This document shows positions 15,336-24,824 of a stretch of DNA of 33,280 bases, piece after piece (within the stretch, counting starts at the first letter, position 1; each line of letters starts with the position of its first letter). Made by a program: the position numbers and the translations under genes. This DNA comes from Mycoplasma sp. CAG:956 (GTDB lineage Bacteria > Bacillota_I > Bacilli_A > RF39 > UBA660): assembly GCA_000433475.1 (NCBI GenBank), contig HF993105.1, forward strand, positions 1-33,280, given 5' to 3'. The notes under the pieces were generated by a model, which saw only the letters and a program-made list of their open reading frames with translations, ran no database searches and was not told the DNA's origin.

Positions 15336-15864
15336 ATATTGCGAAGATTGGCTACCTGTTAAAAATATAACAAATGGAATGATTCAATTAGAAAACGGAT
15401 ATTTTGTTTGTGGAATTAAAGTAGAACCAAAAAACATCTTTATACTAGATGAAGGAGCCAGAAATAATGTTATAGTTCAATTAAGAAATTTCTATAATAC
15501 TATAGATTTTGAATTCTGGATGATAATTGCTGATAGACCAGTTGATATTAATTTATATTTGGCTCAATTACAAGTTTTATACAATAAAACTACTAACAAC
15601 ATAGTAAGAAAACTAATAATGCAAGATATTAACAAAGCTAATGCTTTTATGGGAGCAGAATATAACGTAGTTGATACAGAATATTTCTTCATATTCAAAG
15701 AGAAAAGAATTGATTTAATTCAGAAGAAGTTAAGAACTCTAATGAGTGGTTTAGCCAACTGCGGATTAAACTCTATTCAGGTATCAAACAGTGATTTAAG
15801 AATGATTTTAGATAATTTCTTAAATGGTGGTACGCAAACTAATTTTGGGACGGTGATGTTTTAA
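15298..15864 (+). CDS. VirB4 family ATPase, N-terminal part as a separate gene
   Basis: This 188-aa protein corresponds to the start of a VirB4/TraE/PrgJ ATPase. It opens MPTVEKTNGTSNKYCEDW, then ENGYFVCGIKVEPKNIFILD and LRNFYNTIDFEFWMIIADRP, the usual N-terminal alpha/beta region. It lacks any P-loop. ATG 15298 is taken as the start because the in-frame codons upstream lie inside the PrgI gene. The stop TAA shares its last A with the ATG of the next gene (TAATG), and the two products read as successive parts of one VirB4. A genuine split, not sequencing error, is likely because both have clean boundaries. Confidence 0.75.
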   Translation: MPTVEKTNGTSNKYCEDWLPVKNITNGMIQLENGYFVCGIKVEPKNIFILDEGARNNVIVQLRNFYNTIDFEFWMIIADRPVDINLYLAQLQVLYNKTTNNIVRKLIMQDINKANAFMGAEYNVVDTEYFFIFKEKRIDLIQKKLRTLMSGLANCGLNSIQVSNSDLRMILDNFLNGGTQTNFGTVMF

Positions 15865-17651
15865 TGTTGAATATTAAAAGTGAATTAGCACCAAAAGGAA
15901 TGAAATTTGATGTTACAGATTTCATGATAAGTGGCAAATATTGTACAATATTTACTATTGTAAGTTTCCCAAAATATATAGCACCAGGTTATCTTTCAGA
16001 TCTTTCTAATATTGCTGGAGTTAAAGTAGTAGCAAAACATATCCCACTTGAATTTTCTACCATGCAAAAAATGATTAACAAAGAAATTGCTGATTTAAAG
16101 CAAAGATATCAAAATGAAAAAGATAGAACAATTCAAGAAAGAATTAGACAAGATTATGAATCATTAGAACAATTTGTTCAAATGCTTGCTGCTACCCAAT
16201 CAAGAGTATTTGACTTTCAGCTACATCTAATGATAGTTGGTGATTCTAAAGAAGATTTAGAAAACAAAAAAATGAATGTAAGAAGTTTCTTGGATGCGAT
16301 GGGTATGCAAGGCATACCACTTATGTTTGAACAGGAAAAAGTTCTTAAATCAATTTTACCAATATTTCCAAAGCAAGATATTGAAGATAGAATTGGTACA
16401 CCAATTCCAAGTCCAACTATTGCAGCAATGTATCCTTTTATCTTCGATAGTGTTAAAGATGTGGGAAATTCAACCCTTTTTGGAGTAGATTACTCTGGCG
16501 GTGTTGTTTTATTCAATCAGTTCTTATATCAAGTAAAAAAAGAACATAATAGAAATAATGGTAACATGATTATTTTAGGTACTTCTGGTTCCGGAAAATC
16601 AACAGCTGCTAAACTATTACTTCGTAGTCATATTCGTAATGGCTATAAAGTAGTAGCAATTGACCCAGAAGGTGAACTTGAAGATATGGCTAGATTCTTA
16701 GGCGGTGACTTTCTTGACTTAGGTAAAGGTGGTCAATTTGGTATGATTAACCCACTTGAAGTCGTATTAGATGCTGATGAAGAAGATATTGCCCAAGGTC
16801 TTGGCTATACAATTTTAACAAGAGCTATCCAATCTCAAAAAGCCTTTATGAAATATTACTCACCTGACATTGAAGAAGATGTCTTAACAATGTTTAGTGA
16901 GGTTTTACAAGATACATATCGTCGTTTTAAAATAGATTTTAATACCGATTTTACTAAATTGACTAGTAAAGATTATCCTACTTTTGATGATTTATATGCT
17001 ACTATTCGTGGCAGATTATTATCAATGCCAGAAAAGACTAGAGAAAAAGATGTTTTAGAAAGACTAGAACTTAAAATTAGACCATTTACTAATGAATTAA
17101 GATACTATTTTAATGGTCACACTACTTTAAATATTAATAGTGAATTTATCGTATTTAATATAAGAGATTTAATGAATAGTGATGATAATATTAGAAATGC
17201 TGTATTCTTTAATATTTTAAAATATGCTTGGGGTTTATGTTTAGATAAGTCGGTAACATCAGTATTATCGGTAGATGAGGCACACGTATTATTATCATCA
17301 AGAAATGAATTAGGTGCTGAATTCTTAGCCCAAATTCAAAGACGTAGTCGTAAATATAATAGTGGTACTATTATAATTACTCAACAGCCAACCGATTTTG
17401 CAGCACCAAATCTTATTATGCATGGTAAAGCCATATTTGATAATGCCTCATATTACTTAGTAATGGGATTAAAGAAACAGGCTGTAGATGATTTATCATT
17501 ACTAATAGATTTAAATGAATCTGAAAAGAATAACATCAAATATTACAATCAAGGTCAAGGACTATTTATATGTGGCTCAAGACGTATGCAAATCTATGTA
17601 ATTTGTACGAATGAAGAATTAGATTCATTTGGATCAGGTGGCGGTCTATAG
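15864..17651 (+). CDS. VirB4 family T4SS ATPase, catalytic part
   Basis: This 595-aa protein is the motor of the secretion system. It begins with the rest of the CagE/TrbE/VirB4 N-terminal domain (residues 1-200, including a coiled stretch KQRYQNEKDRTIQERIRQDY). The Walker A is GTSGSGKST (about residues 239-247), then AIDPEGELEDMARFLGG, a Walker B as VLSVDEAHVLL (about 466-476), and QRRSRKYNSGTIIITQQP, typical of VirB4. The domain ends ICTNEELDSF. ATG 15864 overlaps the previous stop codon by one base. A terminator follows, so this closes a transcription unit with virB6-like and prgI-like genes. Confidence 0.93.
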   Translation: MLNIKSELAPKGMKFDVTDFMISGKYCTIFTIVSFPKYIAPGYLSDLSNIAGVKVVAKHIPLEFSTMQKMINKEIADLKQRYQNEKDRTIQERIRQDYESLEQFVQMLAATQSRVFDFQLHLMIVGDSKEDLENKKMNVRSFLDAMGMQGIPLMFEQEKVLKSILPIFPKQDIEDRIGTPIPSPTIAAMYPFIFDSVKDVGNSTLFGVDYSGGVVLFNQFLYQVKKEHNRNNGNMIILGTSGSGKSTAAKLLLRSHIRNGYKVVAIDPEGELEDMARFLGGDFLDLGKGGQFGMINPLEVVLDADEEDIAQGLGYTILTRAIQSQKAFMKYYSPDIEEDVLTMFSEVLQDTYRRFKIDFNTDFTKLTSKDYPTFDDLYATIRGRLLSMPEKTREKDVLERLELKIRPFTNELRYYFNGHTTLNINSEFIVFNIRDLMNSDDNIRNAVFFNILKYAWGLCLDKSVTSVLSVDEAHVLLSSRNELGAEFLAQIQRRSRKYNSGTIIITQQPTDFAAPNLIMHGKAIFDNASYYLVMGLKKQAVDDLSLLIDLNESEKNNIKYYNQGQGLFICGSRRMQIYVICTNEELDSFGSGGGL

Positions 17652-17677
17652 AAGCAGTTTTTACTGCTTTTTTTTTC
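17651..17677 (+). terminator. Terminator after virB4
   Basis: AAGCAG pairs with CTGCTT around a short T/A loop and is followed by a run of T residues. It overlaps the VirB4 stop codon. Confidence 0.85.
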
Positions 17678-17718
17678 TAATTATGATAAAATAAAATGGA
17701 AATAAGGCGGTGAAGTAA

Positions 17719-20433
17719 ATGGAAGATAAAGAACATCCTAATAATCAAGATGAGCAAACAGAAAAAGAACGACAAGAGCAAGAAAATATAGCCTCTAACA
17801 AGAGAATGGCTCAAACTGGTTTAAAAGGTGCTGCAACAGCAGCAGGTGCTTATTTAGGCGGTGAAGCTGGAGCAAAAATAGGTTCCAAGGCAGCTGATGT
17901 TATTAATAATACCCCAGTAGGTGATACACTAACAGATGCCGCTGGTAAAGTTGGCAATGAAGCAAATAAAATGTCTCCAACCGGCAATACCAATCAAAAG
18001 TTAATAAATGCAGCCGCCAATAGTGGAGCCCTTGATTTAGCAGATAAAGGAATAGATGCCGCAGCAAATAAAACGGGAGGTCCTTCTTCCAACAAGCCTG
18101 AAAATGCTCAAATACAAAATGGGAACAATCAATCTAATCAATCAGACATCACTAATAAACCAACACCAACAGATAATCAAATAGGCAATAGTTTAAAGGA
18201 CAAAAAAAATCCGAATAAAAAAAATTCGGATAGCAATGATTCTGAACCAAGTGATGTTTCAAACAGAAATCCATCAAAAAAACTTCCTAACAAAAAAAAG
18301 TTTTCTAAGCATTCAAATGGCGAAGATGATGATCCGAAAGAGAATGATAAATCTAAGCCTAAATCTAAATTGAGAAGCAACTCATTAGCAAACAAAATAA
18401 TGGGAAATGAAGAAAGTACTGAGGATTCTGAAGAAGATGCTGAAGAAAATCAAAGTGGTACTCAAACAATAAAAGATTTAATTAATGGCATTAGAAGAGT
18501 AGCAAGTGTAATTACTGCATTAATTTCCGCAATGCCATTAATATCAATGATTGGCATAATTATAGCAATTGTATTAATTGTTAGTGTCTTTATTGTACCA
18601 ATGATAGTTAGTATAAGTCCATATGGTTCAGATGATGATGGTAATGTTTGTTTTGCCACTGCCCCATGTACTAATATCATTTTAAAAAATGGTGAAGAGG
18701 AGAAAAGATATAAATTAGATGAGTATATTGCGGGAGCAATGGTTGATTATTATGATTATTCTAGCATCGTAAAGTCCACATTAGGAATACCTAGTATAGA
18801 TGACGATTTATTAAAAGCCTTGGCTGTTATAATCCACACAGATGTTTCCATATACTCAAGTTATGATTCATCAACATCAACCTGTACGATTAACGATTCA
18901 TCTAAATTTAAAAGCATTTATACACCAACAGTAAACAACAATGACTCTGACATTTCAGATAGTAGTGAAGAAGAAAATCCAGATAATAATACCGAAAATA
19001 CTGAAAATCAGGATCAATCTGCAGATAGTAATCAAAATGGTTCAAATGATACATCAGAAGATCTGCAAACAAACGAAGACAAATATTATTATCAAGCTAA
19101 GAAAGCCGCAAAATCGGTAATATCTGAAGTTGTAAACGTATACAGTAAAAATTTAGAATTAAAATATACTGGATATTTACAAGTTTTACATAATGCAGTA
19201 GATGCTGGCCAAGACTATCAAAAAATTATAAAAACATATATAAAAAATGATCCAGGCTTTGCTAAAACCGGAGGCACAGCAACAGATGATGATGTCGAAG
19301 ATACTACTGAAGATGATAACAATAATATTGGAATTTATCCAATTTGTTATTTTGAAGAATCAAGTGATAGTGATATAGGTGTTGTACATTCTGATGATGT
19401 TTGTTCAACTGTACATATTAATAATGGAAGTAACTCCGGAGATTATACGATAGATCAATTTATCGAAGGTGTTGTATATAATGAAGCAAGAGCATGGAGT
19501 GATTCAATTGATACTTTAAAAGCTCATGCAGTAGCTGCTAGAACATATCTAGTAAATCGTGGACGTGTAGAAAATGATACATGTTACATCACTGTTGGAA
19601 CCAATACAATGGGATATACTAATAATACAAATGAAGCAATTCATAAGGCTGTAACAGAAACTTCTGGCGAATATATTATGGTTAATGGTGAGATTTCAAA
19701 ACAGGCTGAATGGGATGCCTTATGTATAACTAATCCTAATACAACAGGAGCCAATTATACAATATGTCAGAAAAACCAACAAATACCTAAATCTTGGTTT
19801 TCTAAAGTAAAATTATTTGGAACAATTAGTTGGTATAATGAACATAGCCATGGTCGTGGAATGAGTCAATATGGTGCATACTATTTGGCTACAGTTCAAA
19901 ACCAAAGTTATCGAGAAATAATAAAGTATTATTATGGTGCTGATATTTCTATTCTTAGTTCCAAAGAATACATTATGCCTCTTAACAGTTTTACATATAT
20001 ATCTGGTGAAGTTCATAATAGATGTGATGGAAAATCAAGTACCCATAAAGGTTTAGATTTAGCAGCTCCAAAAGGAACACCTGTATATGCTGCTCATTCA
20101 GGTACAATTATTAAGTTTTATAACACTAACTTCCAATGTGCTGACCATTGTAAATCTGGACAATATGAAGGACTAGGTGTAAAAATTGATAACGGTGATG
20201 GCACTTATAGTGCATACATGCATTTTAGTTCAAGAGAAAATTTATCTATAGGACAAAAAGTAGAAGCTGGTCAAAAACTCGGCGAAGTAGGTAATACAGG
20301 AAGTGCCAGAGGAGCAAGTGGTGGATACCATTTACATTATCAAATGGGAAGAATATCTGATGGAGCAATTTTAAATCCAAGAGATTACTTGCCTTTAGAT
20401 GAGAAAGGATTTGGCGTATGCTACAGACCATAA
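17719..20433 (+). CDS. Bifunctional wall hydrolase: SpoIID-like (two copies) plus M23 peptidase
   Basis: This 904-aa protein is the system's cell-wall opening enzyme. Residues 1-260 are cytoplasmic, low complexity and rich in Asn/Lys/Glu, with a Gly/Ala stretch. A membrane helix follows at about 264-296, so the rest is outside. Residues 330-400 look like a first SpoIID copy (KLDEYIAGAMVDYY) whose catalytic Glu is lost. Residues 575-745 are an intact SpoIID/LytB lytic transglycosylase: E589 in GVVYNEARAW, AHAVAARTY, and SHGRGMSQYGA. Residues 765-900 are an M23/LytM endopeptidase with HKGLDLAAP and HLHYQ zinc motifs. SpoIID cuts glycan strands and M23 cuts stem or cross-link peptides. Gram-positive T4SS hydrolases more often pair a lysozyme-like domain with CHAP or NlpC/P60, so this combination is unusual. 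Confidence 0.85.
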   Translation: MEDKEHPNNQDEQTEKERQEQENIASNKRMAQTGLKGAATAAGAYLGGEAGAKIGSKAADVINNTPVGDTLTDAAGKVGNEANKMSPTGNTNQKLINAAANSGALDLADKGIDAAANKTGGPSSNKPENAQIQNGNNQSNQSDITNKPTPTDNQIGNSLKDKKNPNKKNSDSNDSEPSDVSNRNPSKKLPNKKKFSKHSNGEDDDPKENDKSKPKSKLRSNSLANKIMGNEESTEDSEEDAEENQSGTQTIKDLINGIRRVASVITALISAMPLISMIGIIIAIVLIVSVFIVPMIVSISPYGSDDDGNVCFATAPCTNIILKNGEEEKRYKLDEYIAGAMVDYYDYSSIVKSTLGIPSIDDDLLKALAVIIHTDVSIYSSYDSSTSTCTINDSSKFKSIYTPTVNNNDSDISDSSEEENPDNNTENTENQDQSADSNQNGSNDTSEDLQTNEDKYYYQAKKAAKSVISEVVNVYSKNLELKYTGYLQVLHNAVDAGQDYQKIIKTYIKNDPGFAKTGGTATDDDVEDTTEDDNNNIGIYPICYFEESSDSDIGVVHSDDVCSTVHINNGSNSGDYTIDQFIEGVVYNEARAWSDSIDTLKAHAVAARTYLVNRGRVENDTCYITVGTNTMGYTNNTNEAIHKAVTETSGEYIMVNGEISKQAEWDALCITNPNTTGANYTICQKNQQIPKSWFSKVKLFGTISWYNEHSHGRGMSQYGAYYLATVQNQSYREIIKYYYGADISILSSKEYIMPLNSFTYISGEVHNRCDGKSSTHKGLDLAAPKGTPVYAAHSGTIIKFYNTNFQCADHCKSGQYEGLGVKIDNGDGTYSAYMHFSSRENLSIGQKVEAGQKLGEVGNTGSARGASGGYHLHYQMGRISDGAILNPRDYLPLDEKGFGVCYRP

Positions 20434-21146
20434 TAAAAAGGGGGTTTTTATTGGTCGGAATTATTGTCTTAACAGGTTGTGAGGCAACTTACACAATAAC
20501 TATAGATAAGGACACTATTAATGAAAAAATAGAAGTTTTAGATAACGTTAGTGATACTAGAACTGTGACAGACGTAATGGATGGCTACAAAAAGAAATAT
20601 CCTGTTTATGATATTGAAGATATTATAGATGATGATCAGTTATATAATATTTTTCCTAATGCAACCTATTACAATCAAACTTATAGTATCGATTCAAATG
20701 GATATCATCTGAATTATGAATACACTTATCCAATAGATAAGTATGTTTCTGCAAATTCTGTTAATTATTCATATGATTATAAGGATGTTATCTATCAAGA
20801 TAATAAGCTTAAACTAAATACTGGATGTCCAAATAGCTATTTGAGATACTGGGATATTTTTACTAATTTAACAGTCAATATCATTACAGACTATGTTGTA
20901 GCTAACAATAATGCTGATTCAGTAATAGGCAACCGTTATATATGGTATTTTAATAAAGAAAATAACTATGAAAAAAGAATTAACTTTGAAGTAGATTTAA
21001 CCAAAACACAAAGTGAAGTAGATAAAGAAGAGAAAACTAAAGAAAAAAAGAATAGCTTTCTAATACCAGTTTTAATAGTATCACTTCTAGTATATAGTAT
21101 AATAATATTTGTTATAATAACTAAAAGAAAAAAGAATGAAGGGTAA
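20418..21146 (+). CDS. Lipoprotein with C-terminal membrane helix, paralogue A
   Basis: This 242-aa protein has a lipoprotein signal: IIKRGFLLVGIIVLTGC with lipobox LTGC (Cys21). After lipidation the mature chain starts CEATYTITIDKDTINEKIEV. The outer domain of about 180 residues is Tyr/Asp/Asn rich. Near the C-terminus is a membrane helix (FLIPVLIVSLLVYSIIIFVI) and then a basic tail (TKRKKNEG), so the protein would be anchored at both ends. The start ATG 20418 lies within the hydrolase gene (AAAGGA upstream, 16-base overlap). No named family. Together with the next gene it may form the outer-leaflet scaffold replacing VirB8/VirB7-type parts, an inference from place only. Confidence 0.6.
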   Translation: MLQTIIKRGFLLVGIIVLTGCEATYTITIDKDTINEKIEVLDNVSDTRTVTDVMDGYKKKYPVYDIEDIIDDDQLYNIFPNATYYNQTYSIDSNGYHLNYEYTYPIDKYVSANSVNYSYDYKDVIYQDNKLKLNTGCPNSYLRYWDIFTNLTVNIITDYVVANNNADSVIGNRYIWYFNKENNYEKRINFEVDLTKTQSEVDKEEKTKEKKNSFLIPVLIVSLLVYSIIIFVIITKRKKNEG

Positions 21147-21150
21147 AAAT

Positions 21151-21912
21151 ATGAAAAATAAAGTAAAACTAATTATTTTCCTAATACCATTAATTATATT
21201 AAGTTCTGGTTGTTCTGCCACTTATAACATAAATATAAACGATGAAACTATTGAAGAAGAACTTGTTATAAGTGAAGATATAGATCAAGCTAATAAAAAT
21301 TCATATATTTACAGATATGGTACTTATGATGAAAATGATATGTGCTTTGACTGTTTAAGTAAGTATATAAATTCAATGCAGGATGAGTATGTTAATAATT
21401 ATTATATAAATAAAGATAATTTTGAAAGAGATAATAAGATTTATAATTATAATACTTATCAAGGAGTATATTCATATAACTTAACAAATAAAAAAGAATA
21501 CTCTTTAAAGAATAATTCTTTAATAAATAATTTAATAAAAGATAGTTTAATAATAAATGATGAAAATATTATTATGCATTTAGATAATATTCCTAGTAGT
21601 ATGATTGAAAAATTAGATAAAGTAAGCATAATAGTAACAACTGAATTACCAGTTATTTCAAATAATGCTGATAGCATTAGCGATAATACATATACTTGGA
21701 ATTATGATAAAACTAATAACTTAAGTAAGAGTTTATCTTTATATATAGAAAAACCAAAAGTAGAAGATAATACTAAAAATGATAATACAAAAAACAATAC
21801 TGATAATAAAGAAAGTAGTCCTGCTTTTGCTCTAATTATAATGATTGGTATATATGTAGCTATTATTATTGCTGTAATTAATATATTTAATAAAAAGAAA
21901 AAATTATTCTAG
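21151..21912 (+). CDS. Lipoprotein with C-terminal membrane helix, paralogue B
   Basis: This 253-aa protein resembles the preceding gene. The lipobox is LSSGC, and the mature start CSATYNININDETIEEELVI aligns with CEATYTITIDKDTINEKIEV. It has the same late NNADSISDNTYTWNYDKTN (matching NNADSVIGNRYIWYFNKEN), and a C-terminal membrane helix (ALIIMIGIYVAIIIAVINIF) followed by a basic end. ATG 21151 is preferred over 21136 because GAAGGG lies seven bases upstream. It follows its paralogue by four bases. The function is not known. Confidence 0.6.
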   Translation: MKNKVKLIIFLIPLIILSSGCSATYNININDETIEEELVISEDIDQANKNSYIYRYGTYDENDMCFDCLSKYINSMQDEYVNNYYINKDNFERDNKIYNYNTYQGVYSYNLTNKKEYSLKNNSLINNLIKDSLIINDENIIMHLDNIPSSMIEKLDKVSIIVTTELPVISNNADSISDNTYTWNYDKTNNLSKSLSLYIEKPKVEDNTKNDNTKNNTDNKESSPAFALIIMIGIYVAIIIAVINIFNKKKKLF

Positions 21913-21962
21913 TAGTATTCTAACTATTATAGTATAATAAACATAGAAATTGGGTGTTGCAA

Positions 21963-24803
21963 GTGAAATTTAGAATATCAAAAAAAGATTTAATTATTTT
22001 AGCATGCTTTTTAGTATTTTTACTTTATTTATGTGCCATTGGAGTAATGAATTTTGTAACCTTTGGATCAACAGGATCTCTTTGGGGACTTAATCCATTT
22101 CCTGCTTTTAGTGGTGCCTATTTAGGGTTAACTCTATTACTGTATGTTGTATGTGTAATAGTTATTTTTGCATCTGTTTCTTCCTACATATTTGAAAAAA
22201 AGAGTGGCAAAGGTGTAGGATTAGTTGTTGAAGATAAACAAGAGACTGGTTATTCATCTTGGGCTAAAGAAAAAGATATTAAAACTGATAGAGGTGTTAC
22301 TGAGGTAGATTATACTGCCCCAACTGTTAATGCTGCCGGTATTCCTCTAATTTATGATACTAAAAAACATAAAGTTTGGGTTGATGATGGTGAATATCAT
22401 ACAGTAGTTATTGGTGCATCTGGTTCTGGTAAATCACAATGTATTGTTAAACCTTTAGTTAATTTACTTGCTAAAAAAGGTGAATCAATGATTATTACTG
22501 ACCCTAAGGGTGAGCTTTATACTTCAGCTGCACATCGTTTAAAAGACTTAGGATATAATGTTATCGTTTTAAACTTCCGTGAGCCTTTAAATGGTAATGC
22601 TTGGAACCCACTAACTTTGCCTTATCAATATATGAAAATGGGCAATATGGATAAAGCAACCGAGTTACTAGATGATGTTGCCTTAAATATCTTGTATGAT
22701 CCCAATAATAAAGGCGAACCATTCTGGGAAAAGAGTGCTGCCGACTTCTTCTCTGGTTTAGCATTAGGACTTTTTGAAGATGCAAAAGAAGAAGAAATTA
22801 ATATTAACTCTATTAGTGTTATGTCAACATCTGGTGAAGATCGTCTTGGACCATCAACTTATACAAAAGAGTATTTTACTATGAAAGGTGAAGCATCTTC
22901 AGCTTATACATTTGCATCAAATACAATTAATGCTCCTAGTGATACTAAAGGTGGTATCATGTCAACATTTAGACAAAAGATAAGACTATTTGCTTCTCGT
23001 CAAAACTTATCTGAAATGTTAGGACATAGTGATTTTAATATCTTAGATATTGGACGTCAAAAAACTGCCGTATTTATTGTTATTCATGATGAAAAAACAA
23101 CTTATCATGCTCTAGCAACTATCTTTATTAAACAAGCATATGAAACTTTAATCGATGTTGCTCAAAGTAATGGTGGAAAATTACCAATAAGAACTAACTT
23201 CATTTTAGATGAGTTTGCTAACATGCCACCATTAAAAGATGTTGATTCTATGGTAACAGCAGCCCGAAGCCGTGCTATGCGTTTTACTTTTATTATTCAG
23301 AACTTTGCTCAGTTAAATGATGTATATGGTAAAGAAGTAGCTGAAGTTATTCGTGGTAACTGTGGTAATACAATTTACTTAATTTCTAGTGAGCTTGCCG
23401 CTCTGGAAGAAATTAGTAAGATGTGTGGTGAAGTTAAATCTAAAGAAAAGGATAAAACTGCATCAACACCATTGGTTACAGTAACTGATTTGCAAAAGTT
23501 TAAATTGGGTGAAGCTTTACTTATTAGAATGCGTAAGGGTCCCTTTAAAACCAAATTACAATTTGATTATAAAACCAGTTGGGGTTATCAACAAGTTGAT
23601 GAACCATTCCCACATCGTGAGGCAAAAGCTGTTCAATTATTCGACATAAAAGCTTTTGTTAAAGAAAAGAAAAAAGAACAATCATTAAATAATCCTAATG
23701 CAAATAGTAATAATCCATTTGGTGGTCCAAATATTTTTGATAATCCATTTGGTAATTCACCATTCGGAGGCTCTAGTCCATTTGGAGGCTCTAGTCCATT
23801 TGAACCTTCTAATCCTTTAGGCAGTAGCCCAACGTCTCCAACAAGCCCAACTGGTGGATTAGATTTAGATGCCATGCTTAAAGATATTGATAAAAAAATT
23901 GCTGAATTAGATGCTGAAGAAGCCAAACAAAAAGAATTAGACGCTAAGAAAGCAACTGATGAAAATAAAGATAATATTAAACCTGATTTGCCAACTGATT
24001 TCAAATCTATTCCAGATATAAAACCATTAGATTTGGAAACAGATATTGAAAAAGAAGCACCAGAAATTGCAGTACCAAATGAAAATAAAAATGATATTTT
24101 AAGTTCAGTAAATACCGACATTGATTTAGGAAAAAATGATTTTTCAAAAGTAGAAAATGAAGTATCAGAGGTACATAGTAAACTTGGATCAGAACCAGTA
24201 GTTCCTAAAAACAATCATGACGATAATTTGAATTTTAAGATACCAGATTTAGATACATTGTTAGCTAATCTTGTTGGTGATGAAGATTCTAAAGAAAATA
24301 TAGTTGAACATAAAAAAGAAATAAAAGAAGCCAAAGTTGAGCCAGTTAGTGAAAAAATTAGTCCTACTATTGAAGAACCTATTACTGCTCCAACTGAGGC
24401 AAATAACATCAATAACACACCAGAACTATCTAAACAACCAGAAAATGACATCATAAATGAAGTAGCAAGTGATGAGTTACAAGATCATAATAATAATGAT
24501 ATTATTCTTGATATTCCTAAACCAACAGTAAGCGGTAGCTTAAGGGATATGTTATATAATCCAGTTAATGCTAATTTAGGTGAATCTACGAATGATTCTA
24601 ATAATAAATTTATTTCAACTCCAAGTATCAGTGAAATAACAGAAAATGCTAAAAATACTTCTATTGAAAATAAGACAATGGAAAATGAAGTAATAAAAAG
24701 TGCTGAAAAGCCAATCATTAATGTTAAACCAGAAGAAATAAAAAATGAAACTAATCAAACTATTTCAGATGATGAGTTCTTTGATGATTTCTTTGGAGAT
24801 TAA
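21963..24803 (+). CDS. VirD4/TraG-type coupling protein with long acidic tail
   Basis: This 946-aa protein has two N-terminal membrane helices (about 7-30 and 52-75), then the TraG/VirD4 ATPase: Walker A GASGSGKSQ (residue about 155), IITDPKGELY, VIVLNFREP, and Walker B FILDEFANMPPL (about 415), with RSRAMRFTFIIQNFAQL. It selects substrates and feeds the secretion channel. From about residue 565 the chain is unlike known domains: NPFGG and SPFGG repeats, TSPTSPTSP, then some 330 acidic, disordered residues ending EFFDDFFGD. The start GTG 21963 is chosen by GGGTG six bases before; GTG 21954 is the alternative. Lack of a relaxase makes protein substrates more likely, as inference. Confidence 0.93.
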   Translation: MKFRISKKDLIILACFLVFLLYLCAIGVMNFVTFGSTGSLWGLNPFPAFSGAYLGLTLLLYVVCVIVIFASVSSYIFEKKSGKGVGLVVEDKQETGYSSWAKEKDIKTDRGVTEVDYTAPTVNAAGIPLIYDTKKHKVWVDDGEYHTVVIGASGSGKSQCIVKPLVNLLAKKGESMIITDPKGELYTSAAHRLKDLGYNVIVLNFREPLNGNAWNPLTLPYQYMKMGNMDKATELLDDVALNILYDPNNKGEPFWEKSAADFFSGLALGLFEDAKEEEININSISVMSTSGEDRLGPSTYTKEYFTMKGEASSAYTFASNTINAPSDTKGGIMSTFRQKIRLFASRQNLSEMLGHSDFNILDIGRQKTAVFIVIHDEKTTYHALATIFIKQAYETLIDVAQSNGGKLPIRTNFILDEFANMPPLKDVDSMVTAARSRAMRFTFIIQNFAQLNDVYGKEVAEVIRGNCGNTIYLISSELAALEEISKMCGEVKSKEKDKTASTPLVTVTDLQKFKLGEALLIRMRKGPFKTKLQFDYKTSWGYQQVDEPFPHREAKAVQLFDIKAFVKEKKKEQSLNNPNANSNNPFGGPNIFDNPFGNSPFGGSSPFGGSSPFEPSNPLGSSPTSPTSPTGGLDLDAMLKDIDKKIAELDAEEAKQKELDAKKATDENKDNIKPDLPTDFKSIPDIKPLDLETDIEKEAPEIAVPNENKNDILSSVNTDIDLGKNDFSKVENEVSEVHSKLGSEPVVPKNNHDDNLNFKIPDLDTLLANLVGDEDSKENIVEHKKEIKEAKVEPVSEKISPTIEEPITAPTEANNINNTPELSKQPENDIINEVASDELQDHNNNDIILDIPKPTVSGSLRDMLYNPVNANLGESTNDSNNKFISTPSISEITENAKNTSIENKTMENEVIKSAEKPIINVKPEEIKNETNQTISDDEFFDDFFGD

Positions 24804-24824
24804 AATAATTATTACTAAAAAAAT

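Noticed and set aside
15850..15870. Frameshift in VirB4
   Set aside because: Both halves have clean coding ends and a TAATG coupling junction, so a real split was preferred, although one extra or missing base cannot be excluded without reads.
23633..24214. 193-codon minus-strand open frame under the coupling protein tail
   Set aside because: A mirror image of the acidic and Pro/Gly/Ser-rich tail, with no start signals. Considered a shadow.
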